Positions 4,679 to 5,044 of a stretch of 5,044 nt of DNA are shown here, one piece after another. The first letter of the stretch is position 1, and each line of letters opens with the position of its first letter. The translations under genes and the position numbers were made by a program. The notes below the pieces were generated by a model. It was not told the origin of the DNA and did not search any database. It saw only the letters and a program-made list of their open reading frames with translations. This stretch comes from an uncultured Oribacterium sp. (GTDB taxonomy: Bacteria; Bacillota; Clostridia; Lachnospirales; Lachnospiraceae), in contig CALHIC010000014.1 in assembly GCA_938030845.1 (NCBI GenBank), positions 1 to 5,044 on the forward strand. The letters run 5' to 3'.

Positions 4679-5044
4679 TTACACCTCTTCCGAAGAACTT
4701 TCATCCTGTGCAGGCTGTTCTAAAGCACTGCTTTCGCCGGCATCCTGCCCCGGCTGTTTCGAAGAACTGTCTTCGCTGATTGCTTGCTCCGGCTGTTCTA
4801 AAGCACTATCTTCGCCGGCATCCTGCCCCGGCTGTTTCGAAAAATTCAGCCGTTCTTCCTCCACCACCAACGGTCTCTTCATCACCCTTTGGTTAATGGA
4901 AAGAATATACTCTCCCAAAAGGCCGATAAAAAAGATCTGCACGGAGCCCAGGAAAAGCATTCCTATCAGCATGGGGGCCATACCGGCGGGGAAACGATCC
5001 CACCAGATCAGCTTCATAATCAAATACAGTAAGCCAAAGAGCAT
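4679..5044 (-). CDS. C-terminal part of a membrane-anchored GT2 glycosyltransferase (GtrB/CsbB type)
   Basis: Only the last 121 codons lie in the window; the gene continues past 5044, and the methionine at that edge is probably internal. The visible part has a hydrophobic segment (residues 1-14), the loop WWDRFPAGMAPM, a second membrane helix (about 25-48, LIGMLFLGSVQIFFIGLLGEYI) and then NQRVMKRPLVVEEE. This helix pair ending in GEYI and RPL..EE is the hallmark of the C-terminus of polyprenyl-phosphate glycosyltransferases related to GtrB, CsbB and DPM synthases. These load a sugar onto undecaprenyl phosphate, using a catalytic domain that lies outside the window. A hydrophilic acidic tail (about 67-121) rich in Gln, Pro, Glu and Ser is unusual for the family and contains a duplicated unit. 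The stop at 4679-4681 is six bases from the next start. Confidence 0.85.
   Translation of the reverse strand: MLFGLLYLIMKLIWWDRFPAGMAPMLIGMLFLGSVQIFFIGLLGEYILSINQRVMKRPLVVEEERLNFSKQPGQDAGEDSALEQPEQAISEDSSSKQPGQDAGESSALEQPAQDESSSEEV
4713..4842 (-). repeat. 78-bp in-frame tandem duplication in the glycosyltransferase tail
   Basis: The stretch starting at 4713 recurs at 4791, a period of 78 bases (26 codons). About 52 bases are nearly identical between copies (4713-4764 and 4791-4842), with only a few substitutions. The protein shows SKQPGQDAGE(D/S)SALEQP(E/A)Q twice. Near identity at DNA level points to a recent duplication and makes the copy number liable to slippage. Confidence 0.9.

Overview
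This window looks like chromosomal DNA from a low- to mid-GC Gram-positive anaerobe, most likely a Lachnospiraceae-type Clostridia. That is an inference from AGGAGG-type ribosome binding sites, U-tailed hairpin terminators, the style of the HicB antitoxin and the clostridial look of the glycosyltransferases. No rRNA, tRNA or marker gene confirms it. Every gene I can support lies on the minus strand, so transcription runs from position 5044 towards position 1.

In transcription order: (i) 4679-5044 is the C-terminal end of a membrane-anchored family-2 glycosyltransferase (undecaprenyl-phosphate sugar transferase type). Its hydrophilic tail contains a recently duplicated 26-residue unit. (ii) Six bases downstream, 2285-4672 is a 795-residue protein with two GT-A (GT2) domains behind an N-terminal beta-rich domain. 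These two are the end of a cell-surface polysaccharide operon. (iii) Eight bases after that stop codon lies a 147-bp imperfect palindrome (2130-2276), a MITE-like or structured-RNA element. (iv) A hicAB toxin-antitoxin operon (1418-2009) follows, with a good sigma-70-type promoter overlapping two 9-bp direct repeats that look like the HicB operator. (v) A hairpin terminator then overlaps the promoter of a five-helix membrane protein of unknown function (664-1185), which has its own strong terminator (605-650). (vi) A degenerate coding stretch built of 33-bp tandem repeats (419-562) leads by an ATGA overlap into an 80-codon gene (177-419) that resembles AbrB/MazE-type antitoxins. (vii) The last 170 bases hold a long AT-rich hairpin with a U-tract.

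The surface-polysaccharide genes are an ordinary biosynthetic neighbourhood. The 1-2280 part looks like an accessory patch: a toxin-antitoxin module, an orphan antitoxin-like gene, an orphan membrane protein, repeats and a palindromic element. I see no clearly new multi-gene system. The most unexplained items are the 33-bp repeat leader with its coupled small gene and the 147-bp palindrome.
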